From Syntrophorhabdales bacterium (GTDB taxonomy: Bacteria; Desulfobacterota; Syntrophorhabdia; Syntrophorhabdales; WCHB1-27): DNA of 54,095 nucleotides. The notes beneath the pieces were generated by a model. The model did not search any database and was not told the DNA's origin. It was given only the letters and a program-made list of their open reading frames with translations. A program made the translations under genes and the position numbers. This document shows positions 41,720-50,214 of the stretch, piece by piece. Every line of letters begins with the position of its first letter. Positions within the stretch are counted from its first letter, which is position 1. The stretch covers positions 1-54,095 of the forward strand of contig DATKNH010000135.1 in NCBI GenBank assembly GCA_035541455.1. The letters are read 5' to 3'.

Positions 41720-43270
41720 ATGAACCTTCGGCAGTGCATTCGTTTTGTTATCGCGTCTACTGTGTTCCTGTGTGGAGTCTGCTCGCACTCGCCTGAGGTC
41801 GTATCAGCCCAAGGTGCGAGCCGCAGTCAGGAAAGTCAGAAATCAGCTTCCGTCAAACAGGCTGCCCAGGCGGCGGACTTTGGGCCGATGCAGAAGTATG
41901 TATCGGAGCAGGCCACCTTCGTTCTTTATGCGCCCAAAGGGTGGAGGATCAGCGAAGGTACTCAACCCGGCTTCAAAACAGTCTCTGCCGCTGACCCTTC
42001 GGGGTCGTACGAGGTTGCTCTATTCACGGGCGCCAGTCCCACCGGCAACGACCTAACGGCCCTAGCCAAGCGTTTTGCCGGAGGTATAGGCCGACGCTTC
42101 CCCGATCTACAGCTCCGCAATGCCATGTTTTCACCGGACAGGACGAAGGCAACGTTCGATGGCGCCTACACAGGCTTGCAGCGGGAGCGCAAGGAATTCA
42201 AAGCGTGGATTACTATGACAGGCACTCAATTTACCTACCAGAGCATCGAAGCTCCTGAGGGGCAACTCGCCACGGCCAAACCCTTGCTTCTCACCATTCT
42301 CTCCAACATCCGGGTGATGAAAGGGGGCTTTTCAGAGGGTAAAGGCGCACAGGCTGAGCGGGTTTCTTTTGTACCATACCGCCTGCGTGACGGGTCAGCA
42401 TCCTTCCAAATGCCTCAGGGTTGGCAATGCCGGGAGTTCGGCAAAGGTGCGTTTGCGGCGGGCGATCGGGAGCGCGGTCGCAGCTTCATTGTCGGAGCCG
42501 TGGAACTGATATCGCCTCAGATGCGCGTCAATGTGCCCGGAGTCATTACCGCGCCCTACATGCCGCCGCAGCAGGCATGGCCTTTCATCACGGGGCGCAT
42601 AGGCCTCGCAGCCAATATGCACTTTGAAAAAGTTATTCCCAGACAGGATCTTGTCCAGCAGATGTCCCAGGCTTACACAGGCATCCTCACGATAGAAGAG
42701 ATGATCTACACGTTTGACAGCAAGACCGGCAAGGACAAGGGCTATACCCTGGGCCTTTCTTTCGGTGCGCGCTCAGGCGCGAACTGGACGTTCAGGCACA
42801 TGACCGTGGCGGCACGCGCAGATGAGTTCGACGCGTTTCTACCGAACTTCGTTACCATGCTCCAATCGTACCGTATCGACGACCGCTGGGCCGCCAATTA
42901 TGTGGCCCAAGGCATGCAGCGCCTGCGCCAGCTCCAGCAGCAGACTTCAGCTATGGTCACACGGAATGCATCTGAAATACATCAGATGATGCAGGCAGCA
43001 TATGACGAAAGACAGCGCAGCCAGGAGTACATAGACTACCAGCGCACCAGCTACATCAGGGGCCAGCAGGACTGGGTCTCCTCCATGGAAGGAGGCACCG
43101 TCTATCGCAGCGATAGTTGGGGCATGCGCAACATGACGACCGGTGAGTATTACGAGAGCAAGCATTTGGATTACTACCACTTTACCGGCGGCAACCCTAA
43201 ATACAACGAGCAGCTGCAGCCTATCGATTCCAGGGCGCTATGGGAAAAGCACATCGAGGGAAGACACTGA
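41720..43270 (+). CDS. exported protein of unknown function
   Basis: 516 residues with an N-terminal signal peptide (about 1-30, cleaved near VSAQG). Two related regions seem present: FVLYAPKGWRISEG at about 69-82 and SFQMPQGWQCREFGKG at about 228-243 each begin a PsbP/DcrB-like beta-sandwich (fold guessed only from the P-x-GW pattern). A Gln/Arg-rich helical stretch follows (QGMQRLRQLQQQTS), and the end contains WVSSMEGGTVYRSDSWGMRN and GEYYESKHLDYYHFTGGNP, a segment that recurs in several large exported bacterial proteins. AGGAGG precedes the ATG. Convergent with rubrerythrin, 7 bases apart. Confidence 0.75.
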   Translation: MNLRQCIRFVIASTVFLCGVCSHSPEVVSAQGASRSQESQKSASVKQAAQAADFGPMQKYVSEQATFVLYAPKGWRISEGTQPGFKTVSAADPSGSYEVALFTGASPTGNDLTALAKRFAGGIGRRFPDLQLRNAMFSPDRTKATFDGAYTGLQRERKEFKAWITMTGTQFTYQSIEAPEGQLATAKPLLLTILSNIRVMKGGFSEGKGAQAERVSFVPYRLRDGSASFQMPQGWQCREFGKGAFAAGDRERGRSFIVGAVELISPQMRVNVPGVITAPYMPPQQAWPFITGRIGLAANMHFEKVIPRQDLVQQMSQAYTGILTIEEMIYTFDSKTGKDKGYTLGLSFGARSGANWTFRHMTVAARADEFDAFLPNFVTMLQSYRIDDRWAANYVAQGMQRLRQLQQQTSAMVTRNASEIHQMMQAAYDERQRSQEYIDYQRTSYIRGQQDWVSSMEGGTVYRSDSWGMRNMTTGEYYESKHLDYYHFTGGNPKYNEQLQPIDSRALWEKHIEGRH

Positions 43271-43277
43271 CTCCGTT

Positions 43278-43856
43278 CTAGTAGTTCTCCGCAAACAACT
43301 CGAAATGGGTACGGCCATAGCCGCATACAGGACATTTGTCCGGAGGCTCCCTATCTTCTTTCACGTAGCCGCATACACGACACTTCCATTTCACAACCGT
43401 GCCCTTTTTGAAAACCCTGCCCTCCTTCACATTGTCGAGCAGCGCACGATACCGTCCCTCATGCATGGCTTCAACAATGGCGATATGCCTGAGCAGTTGG
43501 GCGATCTCTGAAAAGCCTTCTTCATCGGCCGCTTTTGCGAAATCAGGGTACATGATGGTCTGCTCATAATGCTCACCTGCGACTGCGGTTTCCAGGTTCG
43601 AAAGGGTATCACCGATCCCTTTCAGGGGGTAAACCATGGAAGGAAGTTCTATATCGCTCGTCTGAATAATCTTCAGCAGCTGCCTCGCGTGTTCCCGTTC
43701 ATGGTCTGCAGTCTCCGAGAAAATTGCGGCGATCTGTTCGTACCCTTCCTCCTGTGCCTGCGAGGCAAGAAAGGTATACAGATTCCTGTTAAGACACTCG
43801 CCCGTATACGCAAGGAGAAGATTCTTTTCGGTTTGAGTCCCCTTTAATGTTTTCAA
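43278..43856 (-). CDS. rbr: rubrerythrin
   Basis: 192 residues, full length, from a TTG start with AGGAGG at good spacing. The di-iron four-helix domain shows E20 (YTGECLNRN) and [14 protein letters not shown], plus a second pair near [20 protein letters not shown]. The C-terminal rubredoxin domain has [20 protein letters not shown] with all four Cys. It reduces hydrogen peroxide in the cytoplasm of anaerobes. Single gene. Confidence 0.95.
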   Translation of the reverse strand: MKTLKGTQTEKNLLLAYTGECLNRNLYTFLASQAQEEGYEQIAAIFSETADHEREHARQLLKIIQTSDIELPSMVYPLKGIGDTLSNLETAVAGEHYEQTIMYPDFAKAADEEGFSEIAQLLRHIAIVEAMHEGRYRALLDNVKEGRVFKKGTVVKWKCRVCGYVKEDREPPDKCPVCGYGRTHFELFAENY

Positions 43857-44202
43857 CCTGTCCTCCTGTCAGGCCAAGCCTGTCATCCCGAGCTTTTCTC
43901 CTACAATGCTACTCAAGAGCGAGGATGCCTGTCAACAGGACTCAGGCACTTTCGATGACCCATCTGCATGTCTCCACGGTATGAGGTCTTCTTCTCCGGC
44001 TGTCGCCTGATCGAGTGCTCACGCCTGCAACGATTTAAGACGCCGAACGGAGCAGGTAACACCACTTATGTGTTGAAGCGTTTCAGCCGATGAAAAGAGC
44101 AGCAGACAGTGTTTTGCGTTCGCAATCGGTAGCATTCGTTTTTCGTGAACAATGAAGAATGAATCTATATGAACTACTTCTAACATCAAAGGAGGTTTAG
44201 GC

Positions 44203-44769
44203 ATGCGAAGAAGAGGAGTTGTGACAGTGGTGGCGGCGATTAGCCTTACGTTCTTCGTTGGTGCATTCACTTATACTGTCCGTAATCTCTACGCCGAGGG
44301 GCACATCGTCAGTGTCACGAATATCAAGGAGTGGCTGAAACAGCATCCTGAGGTAGACCCGAACAATCCCCAGGTGAAAAACGGGCAGACAACGGGCGTC
44401 GTCAAAGTGACATCCATAAAGGAGTGGCTGAAGGCACACCCCAACGTTGATCCCAAGAATATGAAAACTTTTGACCCTCCGGTCAGTCCTTCCGGCCTCG
44501 TGCCTTTGACACCCGTCCTGACATGGAAGAACCCTCCTGACACGGCAAGTACCTCGCTCCTGATTGTGAGAAAGGGCGGCAGTGGAGATACCGTTCTGGA
44601 AGCAAATGACATCAAGGGCGAAACTTTTGCGGTACCGAAAGAGAAGCTAGAATATAGCGTCGAATACGTATGGCAGATAGCCCACGTCAAAAAGAGTTCC
44701 GAGATTGTAGACGGCGGTACGTTCAAATTTACCACCGATAAAGCCCCTGCACCGAAACTCAAGAAATAG
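44203..44769 (+). CDS. exported protein with duplicated EWLKxHPxVDP motif
   Basis: 188 residues. Signal anchor (about 5-30), then two imperfect copies of a 21-residue unit: IVSVTNIKEWLKQHPEVDPN (35-54) and VVKVTSIKEWLKAHPNVDPK (66-85). The C-terminal half (about 95-185) looks like a beta-sandwich: PVLTWKNPPDTAS, YSVEYVWQIAHV, GTFKFTTDK, similar to Ig/fibronectin-like exported domains. AAAGGAGG precedes the ATG. No family recognised. The 345 bases upstream (43857-44202) contain nothing I can name. Confidence 0.75.
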   Translation: MRRRGVVTVVAAISLTFFVGAFTYTVRNLYAEGHIVSVTNIKEWLKQHPEVDPNNPQVKNGQTTGVVKVTSIKEWLKAHPNVDPKNMKTFDPPVSPSGLVPLTPVLTWKNPPDTASTSLLIVRKGGSGDTVLEANDIKGETFAVPKEKLEYSVEYVWQIAHVKKSSEIVDGGTFKFTTDKAPAPKLKK

Positions 44770-44834
44770 ATGAGATGTGAGAGCGCAGGAGCCCTGCGGG
44801 AAGGTGTGCGTTGAAATATTTTTGGTGCCTCGGA

Positions 44835-45809
44835 CTATTTCTCCTTCATCAGGAGAGGTAGCACCTTCTCGATGCTCCTGTAATCCTCCAGGGTAACCTT
44901 ATAAAACTCTTCCGGGCCCATCGGATCGAGCATTGTTGAGGTCTTCTCGGCCCATTTGATGAATTCCGGATCTTTGCAGGATGCCATGATAGCATCCGCG
45001 AGGATCTTCGCTCTGTCGTTCGGCGTGTGGGGTGGCGCCCAGGCTCCAACGCCGTAGGGGATAATCACCCCGTCGAACCCCAGTTCTTTCATGGTCGGGA
45101 CCTCGGGAATCTCCTTGATACGTTTGGGCGCATGGACAGCGAGAATCCGTATCTCGCCCGATTTATGATTGCGTATCGCACCAGAAAGGGGACCGGTGCC
45201 TATATCCACATGTTTTCCCAGGACAGCAGCCGCCACTTCCGCATCACTGTCGAAAGGCACAAAATTAAGGTTCAATTTGACAAGTTCCTTCAGATACACG
45301 ATCTGAAGTTGGGACGTCGACCCAAGGCCCCCACCGCCTCCCACATTGATCTTTCTTTTTTTCGATTCATCGAACACCTGTTTGAAATCCTTGAACGCTG
45401 AGTCTTTAGCAACAAACACCGTACGGTAGTCCCCTCCGACCCAGCTTCCCAGATGGACATATTCTTTCATCTTGTACTTGGACTTATAGACGAGTTCTCC
45501 TATAAGCCGCGAGGGAAACGCACTGGTGACGATCGTATATCCGTCGGGTTTTGCAGCGAAGACATACTCCATCGCTTTGCGACCTCCTCCTCCCAGCATG
45601 TTCTCGCACTGTACGGGGACTTTGAGATATTTCTGCATGTATTGCGCCATCGCCCTTCCCGGGAGATCCACGCTTCCGCCGGCTGCGTGGGTGATAACCA
45701 TTCTGATAGGCCTGCTGGGGAATTTCTCCTCGGCGGAAGCGGCCTGGCCGAGAAAGAAAGAAATCGAGACAATCAGTAGAAGAACCCACAATGTTTTCAT
45801 AAGGTGCAC
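44835..45809 (-). CDS. tctC: TTT-type (Bug family) solute-binding protein
   Basis: 324 residues, from a GTG at 45809 with AAGGAG about 9 bases upstream (ATG at 45800 also possible). Signal peptide then FPSRPIRMVITHAAGGSVDL, ENMLGGGGRKAMEYV and AAKPDGYTIVTSAFP, typical of TctC/Bug proteins that bind carboxylates. Third gene of the leftward tctB-tctA-tctC operon, 42 bases after tctA. Confidence 0.92.
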   Translation of the reverse strand: MHLMKTLWVLLLIVSISFFLGQAASAEEKFPSRPIRMVITHAAGGSVDLPGRAMAQYMQKYLKVPVQCENMLGGGGRKAMEYVFAAKPDGYTIVTSAFPSRLIGELVYKSKYKMKEYVHLGSWVGGDYRTVFVAKDSAFKDFKQVFDESKKRKINVGGGGGLGSTSQLQIVYLKELVKLNLNFVPFDSDAEVAAAVLGKHVDIGTGPLSGAIRNHKSGEIRILAVHAPKRIKEIPEVPTMKELGFDGVIIPYGVGAWAPPHTPNDRAKILADAIMASCKDPEFIKWAEKTSTMLDPMGPEEFYKVTLEDYRSIEKVLPLLMKEK

Positions 45810-45851
45810 GTCTGAAATCTCCTTAACATGTTTATCGATAGAGCAACCGCC

Positions 45852-47348
45852 TCAACGGCTTCGCATCCTCCGCGCTTTCATGAGAGGCGAAAGATAAGGA
45901 TAGAGCAAAGAAAAAAAGGTCAGTGCCACCAGAACAAGGCTGATTCCCGAGTGAAAGAAGATCGAATAGGATCCATCGCTCATGATGAGGGCCCTCTGAA
46001 AATTCTTCTCCAGCATGGGTCCCAGAACCAGCGCGAGAACGAGGGGAATGGGCGAATACCCGTGCTTATTCATGAAATAGCCAAGGCCACCGAAAACTGC
46101 GGTAATCAAGATATCAAAAAAGGAGTTCTGGATCGCGTAGCTTCCGAGCAGCGAAAAGACCAGGATGATGGGAACGATCAGATCATTCCGGACAAGAGCA
46201 ATCTTGGCAAAATACTTCGCATAGGTCAGTCCTAAAACCAATACCAGAAGGCTTTCGATAAAGAACGCGGTAAAAAGGCCGTAGATAGTTGTTCCTTGTT
46301 CGACGAAGACCTTGTGCCCCGGAATGACGCCGAAGATGATCATAATCCCGAGAAAGACTGCAGCGCCAACGCTTCCGGGTATGCCCAGGCTAAGAGTGGG
46401 AATGAGGTCTCCCATGGCGCATGCGTTATTACCCATCTCGCTCGCGATGACCCCGACAGGATTTCCTTTTCCGAATTGTGATTTGTCCTTGGCAACCCTC
46501 ATCTCTTCTGCATAGGCCATAAAGGACGCCGTGCTCCTTCCTGCCGCGGGAAGCGCTCCTATCCATAACCCTATCATAAACGACCTGAGGAGTGTGAAGG
46601 GATGTTTGAACGTCGTCTTGAAACCTGTGAGGAATCCGGATCCGGCGAGTTCCACGCTGCTGATAGCCTGATTCTGCTCGGACAACGTGAGGACCTGAGA
46701 AATGGCGAAGAGGCCGATCATAGTCTGCACAAAAGGTATTCCATCCTCAAGGGCCCGCAGTCCGAAAGTGAAACGGATGCTATTGCTGACCTCATCTGAT
46801 CCGACTGTTGCGAGAACGAGCCCGATGCACGCGGAGATCAGGCCTTTGACGGGATTTCGTTTGACGATTGCGGAAATCACAGAAAGGGCAAAAAGCGCGA
46901 GTAAGCAATTCTCTGCCGGACCGAAGCGCAGCGCGAGAGAGGCGAGCAGTGGAGCCGTAAAAGCCAGGACCAGAACTCCAAAGACAGTACCCAGGCAGGC
47001 GGCCGTCGCGGAGATACCAAGCGCCTCTGCGCCTCGCCCCCGTTGTGTCATCGGATACCCATCGAGGAGTGTTGCGGCGCTTGCCGATTCACCGGGAGTG
47101 TTAACAAGGATGGCCGCGACTGAACCGCCGTAACTCGAGGCGAAATAGACACCGCTCATGAGGACCAGGGCACTGGTTGCCTGCAGGCCCACGCTGAAAG
47201 GCAGAACAAGCACCATGCCCGCGGCAGGCCCTATTCCCGGTAAAATCCCGACCACCACTCCCACGATCAAACCCAACAGGAGTAGCAAGAGATTCTGAAC
47301 CGTGAAGGTTGCGGCTATCCCCTGGAGGATGATATCAAAAGGCACCAT
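45852..47348 (-). CDS. tctA: TTT transporter large membrane subunit
   Basis: 498 residues, about 11-12 spans. GVVVGILPGIGPAAGMVLVL, GVYFASSYGGSVAAILVNTP and ESASAATLLDGYPMTQRGRG are the family's conserved early segments. Forms the permease with TctB, driven by an ion gradient. 40 bases after tctB. Confidence 0.93.
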   Translation of the reverse strand: MVPFDIILQGIAATFTVQNLLLLLLGLIVGVVVGILPGIGPAAGMVLVLPFSVGLQATSALVLMSGVYFASSYGGSVAAILVNTPGESASAATLLDGYPMTQRGRGAEALGISATAACLGTVFGVLVLAFTAPLLASLALRFGPAENCLLALFALSVISAIVKRNPVKGLISACIGLVLATVGSDEVSNSIRFTFGLRALEDGIPFVQTMIGLFAISQVLTLSEQNQAISSVELAGSGFLTGFKTTFKHPFTLLRSFMIGLWIGALPAAGRSTASFMAYAEEMRVAKDKSQFGKGNPVGVIASEMGNNACAMGDLIPTLSLGIPGSVGAAVFLGIMIIFGVIPGHKVFVEQGTTIYGLFTAFFIESLLVLVLGLTYAKYFAKIALVRNDLIVPIILVFSLLGSYAIQNSFFDILITAVFGGLGYFMNKHGYSPIPLVLALVLGPMLEKNFQRALIMSDGSYSIFFHSGISLVLVALTFFSLLYPYLSPLMKARRMRSR

Positions 47349-47388
47349 ACGGAGCTAATCTACCTCTACCATTCAGCCGCAATCCTTC

Positions 47389-47871
47389 TCACTCGACATT
47401 CAGAATCACGCCCCTCAGCACCGGAATATGCAGTATCCGATAGAAGACGATATAAAAGCCGAACGTCATGGCCAGCATGACGATCATCAAGGAAAGCCAT
47501 TTGCCTCTCTCGCCGAGGATGAGACCATAGCTGAGGAAGGCCGCGGGAACGACGAAGACAAATCCAAAGAGATAGCCTGTCAGGATGGAGACGGCTATGC
47601 AGAACCATGACCAGTAATACCGAGCACGATTTTCGGTTCTTTCGTCTTCCTTCTCCGCCTGTTGTTCCGTGAATCTGAGGATGGCGGGGAATATGATATA
47701 GGACACCATCCAGAACGTAAGGGTAAGAATGCCTATTCCAAGGACGAATTTGGGGAATTTCTGCGCCCTTTCAGAAAAGCGGCCGGTCTGGTGATACATA
47801 AGAACGAACGCTGCCAGGAGGAACCCGTTGAAGAGAAAGACCGGCTCTTTACATTTTTTTGGAATCGGCAC
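47389..47871 (-). CDS. tctB: TTT transporter small membrane subunit
   Basis: 160 residues from a GTG start, with four spans (about 12-27, 42-62, 88-115, 124-150), the TctB layout. Sequence is poorly conserved in the family; identification rests on topology, size and its place before tctA and tctC. First gene of the operon. Confidence 0.85.
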   Translation of the reverse strand: MPIPKKCKEPVFLFNGFLLAAFVLMYHQTGRFSERAQKFPKFVLGIGILTLTFWMVSYIIFPAILRFTEQQAEKEDERTENRARYYWSWFCIAVSILTGYLFGFVFVVPAAFLSYGLILGERGKWLSLMIVMLAMTFGFYIVFYRILHIPVLRGVILNVE

Positions 47872-47916
47872 GTTGAGACCTTTGATGCGATCTTATACGG
47901 GATTTGATAACGTCGA

Positions 47917-47946
47917 ATTCTATTGCAACATCGCTCGTCAAGTCAA
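47917..47946 (-). promoter_or_regulatory. promoter of the tctBAC operon
   Basis: Minus strand TTGACT (47941-47946), 18 bases, TAGAAT (47917-47922), about 45 bases before the tctB start. Confidence 0.45.
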
Positions 47947-47992
47947 GACGCTTTTCCGAACGTTCATCACTTCGACGGGGATCGTCGCCTGA

Positions 47993-48021
47993 TTGACTTG
48001 CATGGAATAACCCGCTATATT
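47993..48021 (+). promoter_or_regulatory. promoter of the class II aldolase gene
   Basis: TTGACT (47993-47998), 17 bases, TATATT (48016-48021), about 65 bases before the ATG. It is back to back with the tctBAC promoter, so one regulator could control both. Confidence 0.5.
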
Positions 48022-48086
48022 CTCCCTGATACATAGCCGTATATCGCGGCTTGTCGGACATCTACGGAGGATAAAGGGAGGGAGCA

Positions 48087-48797
48087 ATGAGCAGCCAGGT
48101 GGATGAGATCAAACAGAAGATCGTGGATGGCATGAAGATCCTTCTTCGCGATGAGCTCATGGAGCTCAATACGGGCCACTTGAGCGTCAAGGTGCCGGGT
48201 GAAAACCTGATTTGCATGCCCGGGCATCTGCACGACCAGGCCCGAACCCTGGACACCCTAACCTTTGACGACATCATCACCATCGACATGGAAGGCAACA
48301 AGGTGGAGGGTGAGCTTGGGGCCGTAGGCGAGCGGTTCATCCACACAAAGATCTATGCTGCCCGGCCGGACGTTGCATCGGTGATCCACTGCCATCCCCA
48401 AATGGCCACCTGCTTCAGCATTGCCGGTGTGAAGATTCTTCCTGTCTATCACAGGGCAGCTATATTTCATCCCGCCGTGCCCATCTGGGATTACCCCGGG
48501 CAGATCGACAGGCCGGAACTGGGGCAGGAACTGGCGGAAGCCCTCGGGGGCAGCCCAGCGCTTCTGGTGAGAGGACATGGAGCAGTGACTGTGGGAGAAT
48601 CTCCGGAGGCGTGCGTCGCCATTTGCGCCATCCTCGAGAGAACCGCTAAGATGCAGTACATCGCCTCGACCCTGGGGACACCGAGACCGATCGAAGCAAT
48701 GTATCTGGATGGCAACCACATCAAGGGGCAGACCCACAAGAACTGGGTCAAGAATATATGGGGTTACCTGAGCCACACGTATCTGGATTCAAAGTAG
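48087..48797 (+). CDS. class II aldolase/adducin-family protein
   Basis: 236 residues. Zinc ligands H101 and H103 (IHCHPQM) and H164 (VRGHGAVTVG) with catalytic-position E82 (GERFIH) match class II aldolases. The phosphate-binding start seen in fuculose-1-phosphate aldolase is NTGHLSVKVPGENLICMPGH, altered from the usual (T/S)GNxS pattern, so the substrate may be unphosphorylated, as in decarboxylase-type relatives acting on aromatic acids. GGGAGG before the ATG. Divergent from tctBAC, suggesting that it acts on the imported acid. 48798-48965 downstream holds nothing recognised. Confidence 0.85.
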   Translation: MSSQVDEIKQKIVDGMKILLRDELMELNTGHLSVKVPGENLICMPGHLHDQARTLDTLTFDDIITIDMEGNKVEGELGAVGERFIHTKIYAARPDVASVIHCHPQMATCFSIAGVKILPVYHRAAIFHPAVPIWDYPGQIDRPELGQELAEALGGSPALLVRGHGAVTVGESPEACVAICAILERTAKMQYIASTLGTPRPIEAMYLDGNHIKGQTHKNWVKNIWGYLSHTYLDSK

Positions 48798-48965
48798 AGG
48801 TTCTCAAGAGCAATCTCTTCTTCTGTCGAGATCAAATAGAGTACCTCTGCTGCTGCACAATGCGTTCCCGTAACCGACGATTGCGGACCCGGCGGACTCC
48901 GGTCACTCCCGCTGCAATGGTCGCCGATCAGAGTCACATCCAAGTGAGTCTTTCAAAGTTGAGAT

Positions 48966-49343
48966 TCATTGATTGGCGGTTCTTATGCGCAGGTCGAGCA
49001 GGCTTTCGAGCTCTTGCTCATTCCACCCGCTGTACACGTCTTCCTTCTCGATGATAAAGGTGGGATACGTACGAAAGCGGTGCAGTAGGGACTTGTAGAT
49101 GCCCAAGGGTGATTTGGCATCTATGAGACGGATGCGGACACGATGCCTGTAAAGCCTTGATAGCTCACACATCCATTCGGAGAGTTTCAGAGATTCTTCC
49201 TGCAGGTCAGGCGGGTACTCCTCCCTGTCCTTGTTCGTAACCTCTCGTTCCAGCCCAGACTCTCTAAACATGAGTCCACACCTGATACAGTGGCTGTAGG
49301 TCGTGAGGAGATGGCTCACCACTTCTATGGTAACCGGCTTCAT
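48966..49343 (-). CDS. small thioredoxin-like protein
   Basis: 125 residues from the ATG at 49343 (an upstream ATG at 49391 lacks support). The CIRC pair (C19, C22) follows an N-terminal strand, and RTYPTFIIEKEDVYSGWNEQ near the end resembles the cis-Pro strand of thioredoxin folds (YPTFII). Not a standard thioredoxin: the CxxC is in SHCIRCGLMF and the middle is longer and charged. Function unknown. Divergent, 185 bases from the PqqD-RiPP gene, where a redox or thiol partner would make sense. Confidence 0.6.
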   Translation of the reverse strand: MKPVTIEVVSHLLTTYSHCIRCGLMFRESGLEREVTNKDREEYPPDLQEESLKLSEWMCELSRLYRHRVRIRLIDAKSPLGIYKSLLHRFRTYPTFIIEKEDVYSGWNEQELESLLDLRIRTANQ

Positions 49344-49438
49344 ATGCGTGACTCTAGCCTTAAACTTACCACAAAAAAGTTGTCCATGCATAGGTATCAG
49401 GATGCAGTCAAGATGTGGGAAGCGCTGTAACAGCCATA

Positions 49439-49467
49439 TTGAGCATTGTGGGTACCAGGCATATAAC
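49439..49467 (+). promoter_or_regulatory. promoter of the PqqD-RiPP fusion gene
   Basis: TTGAGC (49439-49444), 17 bases, TATAAC (49462-49467). Transcription near 49474 would exclude the in-frame ATG at 49472 and supports translation from 49529. Confidence 0.45.
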
Positions 49468-49528
49468 TTGCATGAATCCTGTAAGTTTTACAGACAGTGA
49501 CGCACAGAGAACAGCGTGCATCTACCAC

Positions 49529-50197
49529 ATGAAAAACCGGGACAGACCTTTTGCCAATCCTCATGTCGTCATCCGTGAAGAGTTTGACGATTGGGCGGTT
49601 CTCTTTGACCCTGATACGGGCCATGGTTTCGGCTTGAATCCCGTCGGTGTTTACGTTTGGAAGCTCCTGGATGGAGAGCATTCAATCAATGATCTACTCG
49701 CAGCCCTGCGCAGAGGTGTGCCGACGTTGCAGCAGAACGCACGTGAGCATATAGCCTCCTTCGTTGAGGATCTGGTAGAAAACGGCCTGGCGGGATATGC
49801 GGGAGCACGGAGCTGTAACGACAGGCAATGCTCATCACTCCATGCTGCATGCGTGGCCGAGAATATTCCCCACAAAGTTCCACCGTCGCACCAACCCTGT
49901 CCTGGTACCGTCGTTTACGAGCAGCCACGGCTGGAACTACTGGGTCAGGAGAGGCGTGCTCATGGAAACTGCACCTCCGGTTCTCACCATCTGGCAGGCG
50001 CCTGCAATACAGGAAATGCGGCCGGATGCGGTAGCGGTGGCAGTGTGGGCTATGCTTGCAGCAACGGCACCGCTGCGGGGTTTCCTCCAACCTGCAATGG
50101 TGGCAGCTTACGCTCTCCGTACGGCTTTGGCTGTGGTTGCGCCACGGGCGGTGCGGATTATATCCCCGACTGCTCAACCGGCACCGGGCCCATGTAA
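49529..50197 (+). CDS. PqqD-like domain fused to a Cys/Gly repeat RiPP-precursor-like tail
   Basis: 222 residues. Residues 1-90 form a PqqD/ScmD-like RiPP recognition domain: FANPHVVIREEFDDWAVLFD, GFGLNPVGVYVWKLLDGEHS, then helices to DLVENGLAGY, closest by memory to ScmD of the SynChlorMet cassettes. After a linker with four Cys (91-129) comes YEQPRLELLGQ (130-140), the usual leader motif of repeat-type precursors, then a tail with eight Cys at 148, 159, 167, 177, 189, 202, 204 and 215 in C-x-x-G-type units (NCTSGS, ACNTGNAAG, ACSNGTAAG). The tail would be the modified core. Recognition domain and precursor are normally separate proteins; here they are one frame with no start codon or stop between them. 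No radical SAM maturase or exporter is in the window. No clear ribosome binding site. Confidence 0.7.
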   Translation: MKNRDRPFANPHVVIREEFDDWAVLFDPDTGHGFGLNPVGVYVWKLLDGEHSINDLLAALRRGVPTLQQNAREHIASFVEDLVENGLAGYAGARSCNDRQCSSLHAACVAENIPHKVPPSHQPCPGTVVYEQPRLELLGQERRAHGNCTSGSHHLAGACNTGNAAGCGSGGSVGYACSNGTAAGFPPTCNGGSLRSPYGFGCGCATGGADYIPDCSTGTGPM

Positions 50198-50214
50198 ATT
50201 GCCGATTATATTCC

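Noticed and set aside
43857-44202. possible riboswitch in the 345-bp gap before the duplicated-motif gene
   Set aside because: Checked for c-di-GMP (GEMM) and other familiar consensus boxes; none present.
44784-44823. CGCAGG-AGC-CCTGCG stem after the duplicated-motif protein gene
   Set aside because: A 6-bp stem with a 3-base loop and the T-run about 20 bases later; not convincing as a terminator.
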